Source: Glycomyces artemisiae
Lineage (GTDB): Bacteria > Actinomycetota > Actinomycetes > Mycobacteriales > Micromonosporaceae
Length of the DNA: 64,000 nucleotides
Direction: 5' to 3'
Assembly: GCF_003002955.1 (NCBI RefSeq)
Contig: NZ_PVTJ01000008.1
Span: 271,634 to 335,633, forward strand
Each line of letters begins with the position of its first letter. Position 1 is the stretch's first letter. The translations under genes were made by a program, and so were the position numbers. The notes beneath the pieces were generated by a model. It was not told where the DNA came from. It did no database searches and worked only from the letters and a program-made list of their open reading frames with translations. Shown piece after piece: positions 26,052-34,616 of the stretch.

Positions 26052-26790
26052 CGGCGTTCTCCTTCGCGGTGCCGAGGTAGACCTCCTGGACGCGGGGGTC
26101 GTCGGAGACCTCGTCGACGGTGCCGGCGGCGAGGACCGCCCCGGCGTGGAGGACGGTGACGCGGTGGGCGAACGCCCGCATGAAGTCCATGTCGTGTTCG
26201 ACCACGGCGACGGCCCGGTCGGCGGCGATGTCGTGGAGGAGCAGGCCGGTGGTCTCGCGCTCCTCGTGGCCCATCCCGGCGATCGGCTCGTCGAGGAGGA
26301 GCACGTCGGCGTCGCCGACGAGGAGCATCCCGATCTCCAGCCACTGCTTCTGGCCGTGCGCGAGGATCCCGGCGGGCGTGTCGGCCTTGTCCTTGAGGCC
26401 GATGCGCTCCATGGTGTCGGTGACGTGCTGCGGCAGGTGCTTGCGGCGGCGCAGGAGCGTCCACGGGGAGCGCCCGGCCCCGGCGGCGATGTCGAGGTTC
26501 TGGGCGACCGTCAGGTTCTCGAAGACGGTGGCGGTCTGGAAGGTCCGGCCGATCCCCTTGCGGGCGATGTGGTGGACCTTCTTGCCGCGCAGCTCCTCGC
26601 CGTCCTTGACGACCGAGCCGGTGTACTTGGCGAGGCCGGTGATCGCGTCGACCAGGGTGGTCTTCCCGGCGCCGTTGGGGCCGATGAGGAAGTGCACCTC
26701 CCCGCGGTCGAGTTCGAGGTCCACGCCCGCGACGGCTTTGAACCCGTCGAACGCGACTTCGATCTGCTTGCAGCTCAATGCGGCACTCAT
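26035..26790 (-). CDS. urtD: Urea ABC transporter ATP-binding protein UrtD
   Basis: The 251-residue LivG-type ATPase has Walker A GPNGAGKTTLVDAITG, GIGRTFQTATVFENLTVAQN, a signature region ILAHGQKQWLEIGMLL, Walker B VLLLDEPIAGMGHEE and H-loop VVEHDM. HGQKQWLEIGMLL and EPIAGM are characteristic of UrtD. The ATG at 26790 follows GGAGG and overlaps the urtC stop (ATGA). The frame is open upstream but that region is urtC shadow. Confidence 0.93.
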   Translation of the reverse strand: MSAALSCKQIEVAFDGFKAVAGVDLELDRGEVHFLIGPNGAGKTTLVDAITGLAKYTGSVVKDGEELRGKKVHHIARKGIGRTFQTATVFENLTVAQNLDIAAGAGRSPWTLLRRRKHLPQHVTDTMERIGLKDKADTPAGILAHGQKQWLEIGMLLVGDADVLLLDEPIAGMGHEERETTGLLLHDIAADRAVAVVEHDMDFMRAFAHRVTVLHAGAVLAAGTVDEVSDDPRVQEVYLGTAKENADAATA

Positions 26791-27854
26791 GCTGCGGCCT
26801 CCACTGGTTTGCGCTGGAACCGTTTCGTGACGGCGGCGACCGAGGCGATCCCGCCGGGGAGCAGGGCGATGACGAGGACGAACAGGAGCCCCTGGGCGTA
26901 GGTCCACGCCGACGGGAACTGCTCGGACAGGGCGGTCTGGGCCCACGCGACGGCGAGCGCGCCGATCACGGGCCCGAGGAGCGTCGCGCGGCCGCCGATG
27001 GCGACGCCGAGGAGGAACATGATCGAGGGGACGATCCCGATGCTCGCCGGGGAGATGATCCCCACGATCGGCACGAACACCGCGCCCGCGACGGAGGCGA
27101 ACAGGGCGGCGACGGCGTACGCGACGACCTTGACGTTCGCGGCGTCGTAGCCGAGGAACCGCACGCGCTCTTCGGCGTCGCGCACGGCCACGAGCAGCTC
27201 GCCGTATCGCGAGCGCCGCAGTTGCAGGGCGACGGCGAGGACCACGAGGAGGATCCCGGCGGCGATGAAGTAGAGCATCTGCTGGTTGACCGGGTCGTCG
27301 AGGTTGTACCCGAAGAAGTACCGGAACCGGCTGAGGCCGTTGAACCCGCCGAGGGACTGCTGCCCGATGAGGAGGATCGCGAACGCCCCGGCGAGGGCCT
27401 GGGAGAGGATCGCGAAGTACGCGCCCTTGACGCGGCGCTTGAAGACCGCGAGGCCGAGGAGGACCGCGAACGCGGTCGGCAGGAGGAGGATCATCGCGAT
27501 CGTGAACACGGGCGAGGAGAACGGCGCCCAGTAGGCGGGGAGTTCGCGGATGCCCGCGAGCTCCATGAAGTCGGGGACGGCGCCGGGGCCGTTGCGGAAC
27601 TCGGCGTCGGCCATCTTCAGGTGCATCGCCATGAGGTAGGCGCCCATGCCGAAGAACACGCCCTGCCCGAGGGTGAGCATCCCGCCGCGGCCCCAGGCGA
27701 GGCCGATGCCGACCGCGACGATCGCGTAGCACAGGAACTGTGCGAGCAGGCCGAGCCGGAACCCCGACAGGAGCAGCGGCGCGAGGCCGAAGAGGACGAG
27801 CGCGGCGGCGGCGAAGCCGGTCCAGGTGCCGAGGCGCGATTGGAAGAACTTCAT
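26787..27854 (-). CDS. urtC: Urea ABC transporter permease UrtC
   Basis: The 355-residue LivM-type permease has about nine or ten hydrophobic segments. The family stretch GGMLTLGQGVFFGMGAYLMA is visible, followed by VAVRDAEERVRFLGYDAANV, the cytoplasmic coupling region. It forms the membrane channel with UrtB. The ATG at 27854 overlaps the urtB stop by four bases, and its stop overlaps urtD. Confidence 0.92.
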   Translation of the reverse strand: MKFFQSRLGTWTGFAAAALVLFGLAPLLLSGFRLGLLAQFLCYAIVAVGIGLAWGRGGMLTLGQGVFFGMGAYLMAMHLKMADAEFRNGPGAVPDFMELAGIRELPAYWAPFSSPVFTIAMILLLPTAFAVLLGLAVFKRRVKGAYFAILSQALAGAFAILLIGQQSLGGFNGLSRFRYFFGYNLDDPVNQQMLYFIAAGILLVVLAVALQLRRSRYGELLVAVRDAEERVRFLGYDAANVKVVAYAVAALFASVAGAVFVPIVGIISPASIGIVPSIMFLLGVAIGGRATLLGPVIGALAVAWAQTALSEQFPSAWTYAQGLLFVLVIALLPGGIASVAAVTKRFQRKPVEAAA

Positions 27855-28735
27855 GCGAGGCTCCTGGTTCGCAGCGTGAACAGGCCCTGCGGGCGCAGTT
27901 GCAGGAAGACGACGATGACGATGAAGACGCCGACTTTCGCGAGCGACGCCGTCGAGTACGTCTCGAACACCGCCTGCATCGCGCCGAGCGCGACGGCGGC
28001 GACCACCGCGCCCTTGATGCGGCCCAGGCCGCCCGCGACGACCACGAGGAACGCGTCCACCAGGTACGACTGGCCGGTCGTGGGGCTCGTCGACCCGATG
28101 AGCGTCAACGCGACTCCGGCGACCCCGGCGAGGCCCGAGCCGATGAAGAACGTCGCCGCGTCCACCGTCCGCGAGGAGATCCCCGCGGTCTCGGCGAGGT
28201 CGCGGTTGCCGACGACGGCGCGGATGCGCCGCCCGGCGGGCGTGAACCGCAGGACCAGGGCGACGGCGGCGACCGACACGACCGCCAGCGCCATGATGAA
28301 CAGGCGGGTCTTGGGGACGGTGACGCCGAGGAGGTCGACGCCGCCGCGCAGGAACTCGGGGACGGACACGTTCACTGCGGGCGCCCCGAACACGTCGCGG
28401 GCGGCCTGCTGGAGGATCAGGCCGACGCCGAAGGTGACCAGGAGCGTGTCGAGCGGCCGGTGGTAGAGGCGCCGCAGGAGCAGCGCTTCGAGGACCAGGC
28501 CCATCGCGCCGCCGACGAGGAATCCGGCGGGGAGGGCGATCAGGAGGGAGACGCCGGCGTCTCCGACGGCCTGCTGCACGACGTACGCGGTGTAGCAGCC
28601 GGCCATGATGAACTCGCCGTGCGCCATGTTGACGACGCCCATCTGGCCGAAGGTGAGCGAGAGGCCGAGCGCTGCGAGGAGCAGGATCGAGCCGGTGCTG
28701 AGGCCGGTGAAGAGCTGTCCTACGAGGAGGTCCAC
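27851..28735 (-). CDS. urtB: Urea ABC transporter permease UrtB
   Basis: The 294-residue LivH-type permease begins DLLVGQLFTGLSTGSILLLA, with GQMGVVNMAHGEFIMAGCYT and VVGNRDLAETAGISSRTVDA as family landmarks. It pairs with UrtC. The start is GTG at 28735 with GAAGGAG upstream, 28 bases after the urtA stop. NMAHGEFIM.GCYTAYV wording is typical of UrtB rather than amino-acid LivH. Confidence 0.92.
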   Translation of the reverse strand: MDLLVGQLFTGLSTGSILLLAALGLSLTFGQMGVVNMAHGEFIMAGCYTAYVVQQAVGDAGVSLLIALPAGFLVGGAMGLVLEALLLRRLYHRPLDTLLVTFGVGLILQQAARDVFGAPAVNVSVPEFLRGGVDLLGVTVPKTRLFIMALAVVSVAAVALVLRFTPAGRRIRAVVGNRDLAETAGISSRTVDAATFFIGSGLAGVAGVALTLIGSTSPTTGQSYLVDAFLVVVAGGLGRIKGAVVAAVALGAMQAVFETYSTASLAKVGVFIVIVVFLQLRPQGLFTLRTRSLA

Positions 28736-28763
28736 GGTGTCTCCTTCCTGATCGCCGGGGGTG

Positions 28764-30029
28764 CTACTCGGTCACCGCGAGGTCGGCGGCCCAGTCGTAG
28801 CCGTCGAGGAACGGGTCGGGGTCGATGGGGCCGTCGGACTCCCAGACGGTGTAGAGGAGGCCGTCGGCGTCGATGCGGCCGATGCGGGCGGTCTTGGTGA
28901 CGTGGTGGTTCTCGCCGTCGATGACGACGGTCCCTTCAGGGGAGTCGAAGGAGACGCCGTCGGCGGCGGCCTGGACGTCGGCGACCGCGAAGGACCCGGC
29001 CTTCTCGACCGTCGCGGCCCACAGGTAGACGGAGTTGTAGGCGGCCTCCATGGGGTCGGAGGTGACGCGGTCGGCGCCGTAGGCGGCCTTGAACGCCTCG
29101 ACGAACGCGGTGTTCGCGGGCGAGTCGACGGTCTGGTAGTAGTTCCAGGCGGCGAGCTGGCCTTCGATGTTCTCGACGCCGATGCCGCCGACCTCCTCTT
29201 CGGCGATGGAGACGCTCATGACGGGCATCTCCTCGGCGGTCAGGCCGACGTTGGCGTACTCGCGGAAGAACGCGACGTTCGAGTCGCCGTTGAGGGTGTT
29301 GAACACGGCGTCGGCGTCGGCGGCCTTGACCTGGTTGACGATGGTGGAGAACTCGGTGGAGCCGAGGGTCACGTAGTCCTCGCCGAGGACCTCGATGCCG
29401 TGGGCTTCGGCGTAGGCGTTGATGATCGCGTTGGCGGTGCGGGGGAAGACGTAGTCGGAGCCGACGAGGTAGATCGACTTGACGCCGGTCTCGGCGAGGT
29501 AGTCGAGCGCGGGGATGATCTGCTGGTTCGTGGTGGCGCCGGTGTAGAAGATGTTCTCGGAGGCTTCGAGGCCCTCGTACTGGACGGGGTAGTACAGGAG
29601 CGAGTCGTTGTCCTCGAAGACCGGGAGCATGGCCTTGCGGGAGGCGGAGGTCCAGCCGCCGAAGACCGCGGCGACGCAGTCCTCGCGGATGAGCTTCTCG
29701 GCCTTCTCGGCGAACACGGTCGGCTCTGAGGCGCCGTCTTCGGCGACGATCTCGATCTCCTTGCCCTGCACGCCTCCTGCGGCGTTGATCTCGTCGACGG
29801 CGAGGGTGATCGCGTCGCGGACGGTGGTCTCGGAGATGGCCATGGTGCCGGAGAGGGAGTTGAGGGCGCCGACCTTGACGGTGTCGCCCGAGGTGTCGAC
29901 GCAGGATTCGGCGGCGGCGGTCTCCTCCCCCGCGCGGGAGCCGCACGCGGCGGTGGCGACGAGGCCGGTGATGGCGGCGGTGGCGGCGAGGGTTCGGGCG
30001 AGGTGCCTGGCGTTGAGGCGGAGTGGCAT
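28764..30029 (-). CDS. urtA: Urea ABC transporter substrate-binding lipoprotein UrtA
   Basis: The 421-residue binding protein has a lipoprotein leader ([20 protein letters not shown]). The mature part contains [60 protein letters not shown] and [12 protein letters not shown], the UrtA pattern. ATG 30029 has AAAGG about ten bases upstream; the frame is open to 30086. It is the first gene of an eight-gene operon urtABCDE-gntR-uca-atzF. It delivers urea for intracellular ATP-dependent hydrolysis, since no urease genes are present here. Confidence 0.93.
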   Translation of the reverse strand: MPLRLNARHLARTLAATAAITGLVATAACGSRAGEETAAAESCVDTSGDTVKVGALNSLSGTMAISETTVRDAITLAVDEINAAGGVQGKEIEIVAEDGASEPTVFAEKAEKLIREDCVAAVFGGWTSASRKAMLPVFEDNDSLLYYPVQYEGLEASENIFYTGATTNQQIIPALDYLAETGVKSIYLVGSDYVFPRTANAIINAYAEAHGIEVLGEDYVTLGSTEFSTIVNQVKAADADAVFNTLNGDSNVAFFREYANVGLTAEEMPVMSVSIAEEEVGGIGVENIEGQLAAWNYYQTVDSPANTAFVEAFKAAYGADRVTSDPMEAAYNSVYLWAATVEKAGSFAVADVQAAADGVSFDSPEGTVVIDGENHHVTKTARIGRIDADGLLYTVWESDGPIDPDPFLDGYDWAADLAVTE

Positions 30030-30117
30030 GTGCAGTTGACCTTTCGCAGAGGAGCGTCCCGGGACTGAGGGGTGCCGGGTCTGCAAGGGGGCGTCGCCGC
30101 AGGCTGCGGCGGTGTAC

Positions 30118-30165
30118 GAGTGCGTATACAGCGTCGTATCCGCTCTGGGTACAAGCTATGGGCGC
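30118..30165 (-). promoter_or_regulatory. Candidate promoter/operator of the urea operon
   Basis: The symmetrical element TGCGTATACA contains GTATAC at 30124-30129, a typical core for FCD-type GntR regulators. On the minus strand TTGTAC (30153-30148) lies about 18 bases upstream of TGTATA, so the palindrome would overlap the -10. The assignment is tentative; the site is about 100 bases upstream of urtA. Confidence 0.4.
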
Positions 30166-30241
30166 GATGTTTCACGGCCGTTCACGTCGAGCACGGCCGT
30201 ATGAACTCTCGTTGCCCGCATGTAAAGAAGCGCGCACAACG

Positions 30242-30271
30242 AAGGGCGCCGCTCCGGGAGGCGGCGCCCTT
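30242..30271 (-). terminator. Terminator after the serine hydrolase gene
   Basis: AAGGGCGCCGC (30242-30252) pairs perfectly with GCGGCGCCCTT (30261-30271) around an 8-base loop. On the minus strand it is followed by CGTTGTGCG and lies 12 bases after the stop of the serine hydrolase gene. It insulates the urea operon downstream. Confidence 0.75.
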
Positions 30272-30282
30272 GCTCTGGTTCG

Positions 30283-31728
30283 CTAGTGCGGAGTGCGGCG
30301 CAGTCGGACGGTCCCGGCCCAGACGCGCACGGCGGCGGTGACCAGGGCGGCGACGCCGAGTGCGGTGAAGAGCCAGGCGATGTCGGGCATCATGCCGAAG
30401 AACGCGGCCCGGCTCGGGGCGAGCCCGGGGACGAGCGCGAACGAGACGTACGCGGTGGCGAGCGCGGCGAGGACCCAGCAGGCCATGCCGGTGATGGTGA
30501 GCGGGCGGTTCGCCTTGCGGGCCTTGCCGAGGCGCAGGAACGTCAGGTACACGGCGGCGAGGGCCGCGAGCAGGAGGACGCAGAGCCCGGCGAGCAGCGA
30601 CGGGTACAGCGGGTCGGACTCGGGCTCGACCGGGTCGCCCCCGGCGAGCATGCGGGCGGCGCCGAGCATGGTGCCGATGAGCGCGGCGTCCTCGAAGTAG
30701 CCGTAGCGGTTCTGGGCGACGACGACGGCGCGGCCGAGTTCGGGCAGGAGGATCACGCCCGCGGAGAAGCCGGGGGCGCCGCCGGTGTGCCACACGGTGG
30801 CCGTGCCGAGGTCGGCGTTGCGCGAGTCGACGCGCCAGCCCAGGCCGTAGTCGACGGTGTCGTTGACTTCGATTGCGCCCGTGTGGGTCTCGGCGGCCGA
30901 CTCGGGGGTGAGGATCGCGGACCCGCCGAGCTGGTCGACGGCGAACGCGGTGAGGTCCTGGATGTTCCCGCCGAGGTAGCCGTACGAGGGGCCGGTCTGG
31001 TCGAAGCGGGTCTTCACGGGGAAGGGCTGCCCGAAGGCGACGGCGTGGCCGCGGGGGACGTCGGCGGCGTCCTCGGCCGTGGTGACCGCGCCGATCATGC
31101 CGAGCGGGTCGAGGACCGCTTCGTGCAGGTACTGCTCGTAGGGCATCCCGGCGGCGGCTTCGACGACGGCGCCCGCGACGACGTAGTTGGCGCTGGCGTA
31201 CTCGAAGGACTCGCCCGGTTCACTGATCGGCTCGACGTCGGCGAGGTCGGCGACGGCGTCGCCGTAGGGGTCGTCATGGTGGTCGAAGCGGTCGGTGAGG
31301 CCGGTGCCCTCGGGGATGCCGGTGGTCTGCCGGAGGAGGTCGCGCACGGTGATGCGGTCGGAGCGGTCCTGGTCGGCGAGCGTGAAGTCCGGGAGGTAGT
31401 CGGTGACGGGCGCGTCGAGGTCGAGGCGTCCGTCTTCGACGAGGGTCATGACGGCGGCCGCGGTGACGGGCTTGGCGACCGACCCCCACAGGAACGGGGT
31501 CCCGAGGTCGACGGGGTCGCCGGAGCCGTCGGCGCCCCAGCCGACCGAATAGGAGTTCCCGTCGAGGTCGACGATGGAGTAGGCGGCGCCGGGGACGCCG
31601 GTCTCCTCGAAGCGCCGTTCCAAGTACTCGGCGACGTCGTAGTAGGGCTGCTCCTCGGCCGGCACTTGCGGCAGCGGCATGATCGGGGCGAAGGCCGCGA
31701 GCGTGGCGGCGAGGACGGGGATCTGCAT
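30283..31728 (-). CDS. Membrane-anchored serine hydrolase (beta-lactamase/S12 family)
   Basis: The 481-residue protein starts with a signal peptide (MQIPVLAATLAAFAPIMPLP) and has an S12-type domain with the nucleophile motif SVAK in LWGSVAKPVTAAAV. YASANYVVAGAVVE occupies the YxN position, and HTGGAPGF replaces KTG. Three or four membrane helices follow from about residue 380. Members act on peptidoglycan peptides, beta-lactams or esters; the substrate is not evident. ATG 31728 has AGGGAA upstream. It diverges from a TetR gene and the two share an obvious operator, so TetR probably represses it. Confidence 0.85.
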   Translation of the reverse strand: MQIPVLAATLAAFAPIMPLPQVPAEEQPYYDVAEYLERRFEETGVPGAAYSIVDLDGNSYSVGWGADGSGDPVDLGTPFLWGSVAKPVTAAAVMTLVEDGRLDLDAPVTDYLPDFTLADQDRSDRITVRDLLRQTTGIPEGTGLTDRFDHHDDPYGDAVADLADVEPISEPGESFEYASANYVVAGAVVEAAAGMPYEQYLHEAVLDPLGMIGAVTTAEDAADVPRGHAVAFGQPFPVKTRFDQTGPSYGYLGGNIQDLTAFAVDQLGGSAILTPESAAETHTGAIEVNDTVDYGLGWRVDSRNADLGTATVWHTGGAPGFSAGVILLPELGRAVVVAQNRYGYFEDAALIGTMLGAARMLAGGDPVEPESDPLYPSLLAGLCVLLLAALAAVYLTFLRLGKARKANRPLTITGMACWVLAALATAYVSFALVPGLAPSRAAFFGMMPDIAWLFTALGVAALVTAAVRVWAGTVRLRRTPH

Positions 31729-31757
31729 GGGTGTTCCCTGGGTGTCGGGGGTCCTGG

Positions 31758-31814
31758 CGATAACCATACGGCGGTACGGCAACCCGATAACCATACATCG
31801 GTATGATTATCGGG
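31758..31814. promoter_or_regulatory. TetR operator between the serine hydrolase and TetR genes
   Basis: CCCGATAACCATAC (31783-31796) and GTATGATTATCGGG (31801-31814) are inverted repeats matching 13 of 14 positions around four bases. A further direct copy, CGATAACCATAC, lies at 31758-31769. The right arm contains TATGAT (31802-31807), a -10 for the TetR gene, so repressor binding would block its own promoter. Confidence 0.8.
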
Positions 31815-32434
31815 TGCCGAGGACCGCAGACCACGATCTCCGCCGCGCCCAGATGGCCGCGGCGGTCCACCGACTCATCGCCCACGACGGCCTCGACGCG
31901 GCCACGATGTCGGCCGTCGCCCGCGAAGCCGGGTTCTCGGTCGGCCTGGTGCAGCACTACTTCGCCTCCAAGGACGAGCTGCTCCTGTTCGCCTACGAGC
32001 GCCTCACCGCCGACCTCCTCGCCCGCGTCGCCGCCCGCACCGCCGACGGCGAGGCCGCGGGCCGCTCCATCCGCGCGATCATGCTCGACTGCCTGTGCGA
32101 GCTCCTCCCCCTCGACCCCGCCCGCCGCGGCGAGCACCGCGTCTCCCGCGCCTTCCAGGCCCGCGCCATGGACGTCCCGACCGCCGCAGAGGTCGCCGTC
32201 GCCACCGCCGGAGTCCTCAGAGGCCGTGTCGCCCAAGGCATCGAGAACGGCAAGGAGTGCGGCGAGACGGAGGCGGCCACCGACGCCGAGCTGGCCGCGG
32301 TCGAACTGACGGCCCTCGTGGACGGCCTCGCCGACCTCGTCTACCGCGAACCCGCCCGCGCCGCCGCGGCAGGAGCGGTCCTCGCCGACCGCCTCGCCGC
32401 GGTCCTCCCGGGCCGCTGCCGCCACTACGACTAG
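31814..32434 (+). CDS. TetR-family regulator
   Basis: The 206-residue protein has the TetR helix-turn-helix MSAVAREAGFSVGLVQHYFA with SKDELLLFAYERL after it; the C-terminal domain is all-helical and variable. The start is GTG at 31814, the last base triplet of the operator. TATGAT ends seven bases upstream, so the message is probably leaderless. The frame is open to 31679, but that portion crosses the operator. It most likely represses itself and the divergent membrane serine hydrolase; the inducer is unknown. Confidence 0.88.
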   Translation: MPRTADHDLRRAQMAAAVHRLIAHDGLDAATMSAVAREAGFSVGLVQHYFASKDELLLFAYERLTADLLARVAARTADGEAAGRSIRAIMLDCLCELLPLDPARRGEHRVSRAFQARAMDVPTAAEVAVATAGVLRGRVAQGIENGKECGETEAATDAELAAVELTALVDGLADLVYREPARAAAAGAVLADRLAAVLPGRCRHYD

Positions 32435-32585
32435 AAGCGCGGGCCGCCCGCCACGCCTACTGCGAGGTCCCTTGGTCACGGGGCGTCGGGACCTTCGACT
32501 CTGCCGTGCCGCGACCGGGGCCGCGAAGGATTGCAGGACAGGCGGGAGAGACGGAGCGTGTCCGCGAATGAGGGAGCGACGAGTG

Positions 32586-32990
32586 ATGGCCGAAGTGACG
32601 GCGGCGGAGGCGATGGCGCTGCTGGCCGGGGTACCGGTCGGGAGGCTGGGCTTCCACCACCGGGGACTCCCGGCGATCCGGCCGGTGAACCACCTGGTGG
32701 AGGACGGGCAGATCCTCATCCGCACGCATTTCGACTCGCGCCTGTCCGCCGCGGTCGCCGAACTGCTGCCGCAAGGCGTCGTGGTCGCCTATGAGGCCGA
32801 CGACCTCGACTTCGAGGCCAGGGCCGGATGGAGCGTCGTCGCGGTCGGGACCGCGCAGCCGGTCACCGCCCCGGACCGCCTCGCGCACTTCGAGGGGCGG
32901 CCGGACACCTGGGTCGACCAGCCTATGAACAAGCTCATCGCCATCCAGCCCGAGATCGTCACCGGCTTCCGCATCGAACCCGCCCGGTAG
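32586..32990 (+). CDS. Pyridoxamine 5'-phosphate oxidase-like flavin/F420-binding protein
   Basis: This 134-residue split-barrel protein reads GVPVGRLGFHHRGLPAIRPV, NHLVEDGQILIRTHF, WSVVAVGTAQPVT and EIVTGFRIEPAR, the pattern of small actinobacterial PNPOx-like proteins that use FMN, F420 or heme. I chose ATG 32586 with GGGAG upstream; ATG 32568 is an alternative. Many relatives in Streptomyces and mycobacteria belong to the DosR/DevR hypoxia regulon. A partial DevR-like box (CGGGACCTTCGACTCT) occurs at about 32486-32501, a weak match. It is a single-gene unit. Confidence 0.78.
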   Translation: MAEVTAAEAMALLAGVPVGRLGFHHRGLPAIRPVNHLVEDGQILIRTHFDSRLSAAVAELLPQGVVVAYEADDLDFEARAGWSVVAVGTAQPVTAPDRLAHFEGRPDTWVDQPMNKLIAIQPEIVTGFRIEPAR

Positions 32991-34077
32991 CGCCGCCCGT
33001 TCCGCCGCGTCACTGGTACTCGGCCTCGACTTCGTTCCTGCCGTTCCCGAGTTTGGGGTGGGGTGGGGGTTGGGGTTCGTGCGGGCGGCGACGAGAGGGT
33101 GGACGGTGGGGCGGGGTGCGCGGGTTGCCTTGGGGCCGTGGGGGTCCGGGGAGGAACGTGAGGATGTTCCCCACCTGTGGGTGATGACAGTGGCACCTGG
33201 TGCGAGGGATGATTGGGGTACGCACAGGGACAGGGAAATCGTACAGGTGTCGGGCGGTGCAAGCAGACTAAGCCAAGCCTCTGGCCGACCGGCAAACCAG
33301 ATGATCTCCGAGGCAGCGCCCCCGCCGCGAGACGACGGGACCAGGCCGATCTCATCCCCGCAGTGCTATCGGGACCCGCAGCAGTCAACCACCCCCCTTG
33401 GCGGGGGCATGGTGATCGGGCGGGGGACCCGGGGAAGGGATCACCTCGACCCCGGGCGGTGTCCGCTACGAGGCACACGACCGGAACACCAAGCGACCGA
33501 CGAGGCCGAACACACGCCGCACGCAGCGACCGCGCACACGGCAGGCGGTGCCGCACCCGGCCGGGCATTCGAGGACCCGGCACCGCGACACCACCCCCAC
33601 ACGCGCAGACCCGCACCCCTGCGGCCACGGCCCACCACCGCACCACCCCGACACGGGCGCAAGCCTGCCCACAGGGACGCATCTCCCGACCTGGGGCACA
33701 CACCTGCCCCGACGGGCGCACTTTCCCGACGGGCAGCCAACACGCCCACCGGGAGCACCAACCCCGCCAGGCATCGCGCATGCCCACGGGAGCGAACACC
33801 CACCGGGCACCCGCACGGCGGGACCGGGAACCGGGGGACGAGGCCCCGGACCCCAGAACTGATCCGATCCCGAAACAGGGACCGAGACCGGAGCCGGGGG
33901 GAAGGGCAGGAGGACAGGAGGACAGGAGGGACAAGGGAGACCGCGGAAGCCGCATCGCCGAGGACCGGCACGGCACCGGCGCTGGCACTGAGGCCTGGCG
34001 CCCGCAGGCCGGCCGCAGACCAGGGACCGGATGCCAGGAAACCGACAAGGCCGCACCTGCGAAGGAGGTGACACACC

Positions 34078-34317
34078 ATGCACACCACGACCACGCCACA
34101 CCCGCTGCCACTGCCGCACCCGCGCCCGCTATCGGCGCCGCGCCCCCGCGAGCAGGCCGGCACCACCGGGAGCCGACCCCGCCCCGCCCCGGCAACGCAC
34201 GCCGAACCAATCCCACGCCTCTCCGTCGCCGCCCGCACTAGCCTCGATCCGAACGCCGCCCCAGCCCGGCGACGCACATCGAACCGCCTCCGCGCTCCGC
34301 CGTCGCCGCCCGCATGA
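34078..34317 (+). CDS. Candidate small proline-rich peptide with an exceptionally strong ribosome-binding site
   Basis: ATG at 34078 is preceded by AAGGAGGTGA, a full complement of the 16S 3' end, with about a six-base gap. The product would be 79 residues (MHTTTTPHPLPLPHPRPLSA...), rich in Pro, Arg, Thr and Ala, with no signal peptide or known domain. The second half runs into the degenerate repeats of this region. The signal is the only reason to consider it a gene; it may be chance or a relic. Confidence 0.2.
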   Translation: MHTTTTPHPLPLPHPRPLSAPRPREQAGTTGSRPRPAPATHAEPIPRLSVAARTSLDPNAAPARRRTSNRLRAPPSPPA

Positions 34318-34480
34318 ACCCCAACCAGACATCGCCCCGCCACGGCCGCGCACACCAGGCCGGCTGCCACCACTCCGTCGTTGATCACCGAACTCCAACC
34401 CCATCGTCGCCCCAGCCCGGCGACACACGCCCGACCGAATCCCCCGCTTCTCCGTCGCCGACTGGTTGAACCCCGACCTG
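34182..34480. repeat. Degenerate repeats of about 70 bases
   Basis: Three related units begin near 34182, 34255 and 34408. Each has a core like CCCGGCGACRCAC (CCGGCAACGCAC in the first), a variable stretch with CGAACC or CGACCG, CTCCGTCGCCG (CGCCGTCGCCG in the second) and, in the last two, GAACCCC. The first two are adjacent; the third is separated by about 80 unrelated bases. Function is unknown. Confidence 0.55.
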
Positions 34481-34616
34481 ATCCCGGCCACACGTCGGCA
34501 GTGGCCCGGGCCGCCACTCGCTGCTCCGCCGCTGAGTGACTGCATCCCCGAGCCGCCTCGCCCTGCCCTTCCCCGTCACCTCAACGTAAAGGGGCTGCTC
34601 TGCTCGAACATCGTGG

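Larger units (their letters stand above)
32991..34616. other. Gene-poor, low-complexity GC-rich region
   Basis: About 1.6 kb with long open frames in all six directions but none with recognisable protein sequence; all are rich in Pro, Arg, Gly and His, as expected of chance frames in very GC-rich DNA. It contains an 8-base tandem repeat (GGAGGACA-like, 33907-33931), a degenerate 70-base repeat family (34182-34480) and a lone perfect ribosome-binding site at 34061-34070. I regard it as mainly non-coding, possibly the scar of rearrangements that also left the alpha-glucosidase fragment next to it. Confidence 0.6.

Noticed and set aside
28764..30029. Branched-chain amino-acid transporter instead of a urea transporter
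   Set aside because: The order binding protein, two permeases and two ATPases is shared, but signature wording ([40 protein letters not shown]) and linkage to urea carboxylase and allophanate hydrolase favour Urt.
33058..34241. Several 300-codon frames on both strands in the gene-poor stretch
   Set aside because: All overlap each other, are rich in Pro/Arg/Gly/His, lack ribosome-binding sites and match no known family; GC-skewed codons suppress stops in every frame.
34182..34480. CRISPR-like array
   Set aside because: The three units are diverged, about 70 bases long, unevenly spaced and have no uniform spacers or cas genes.
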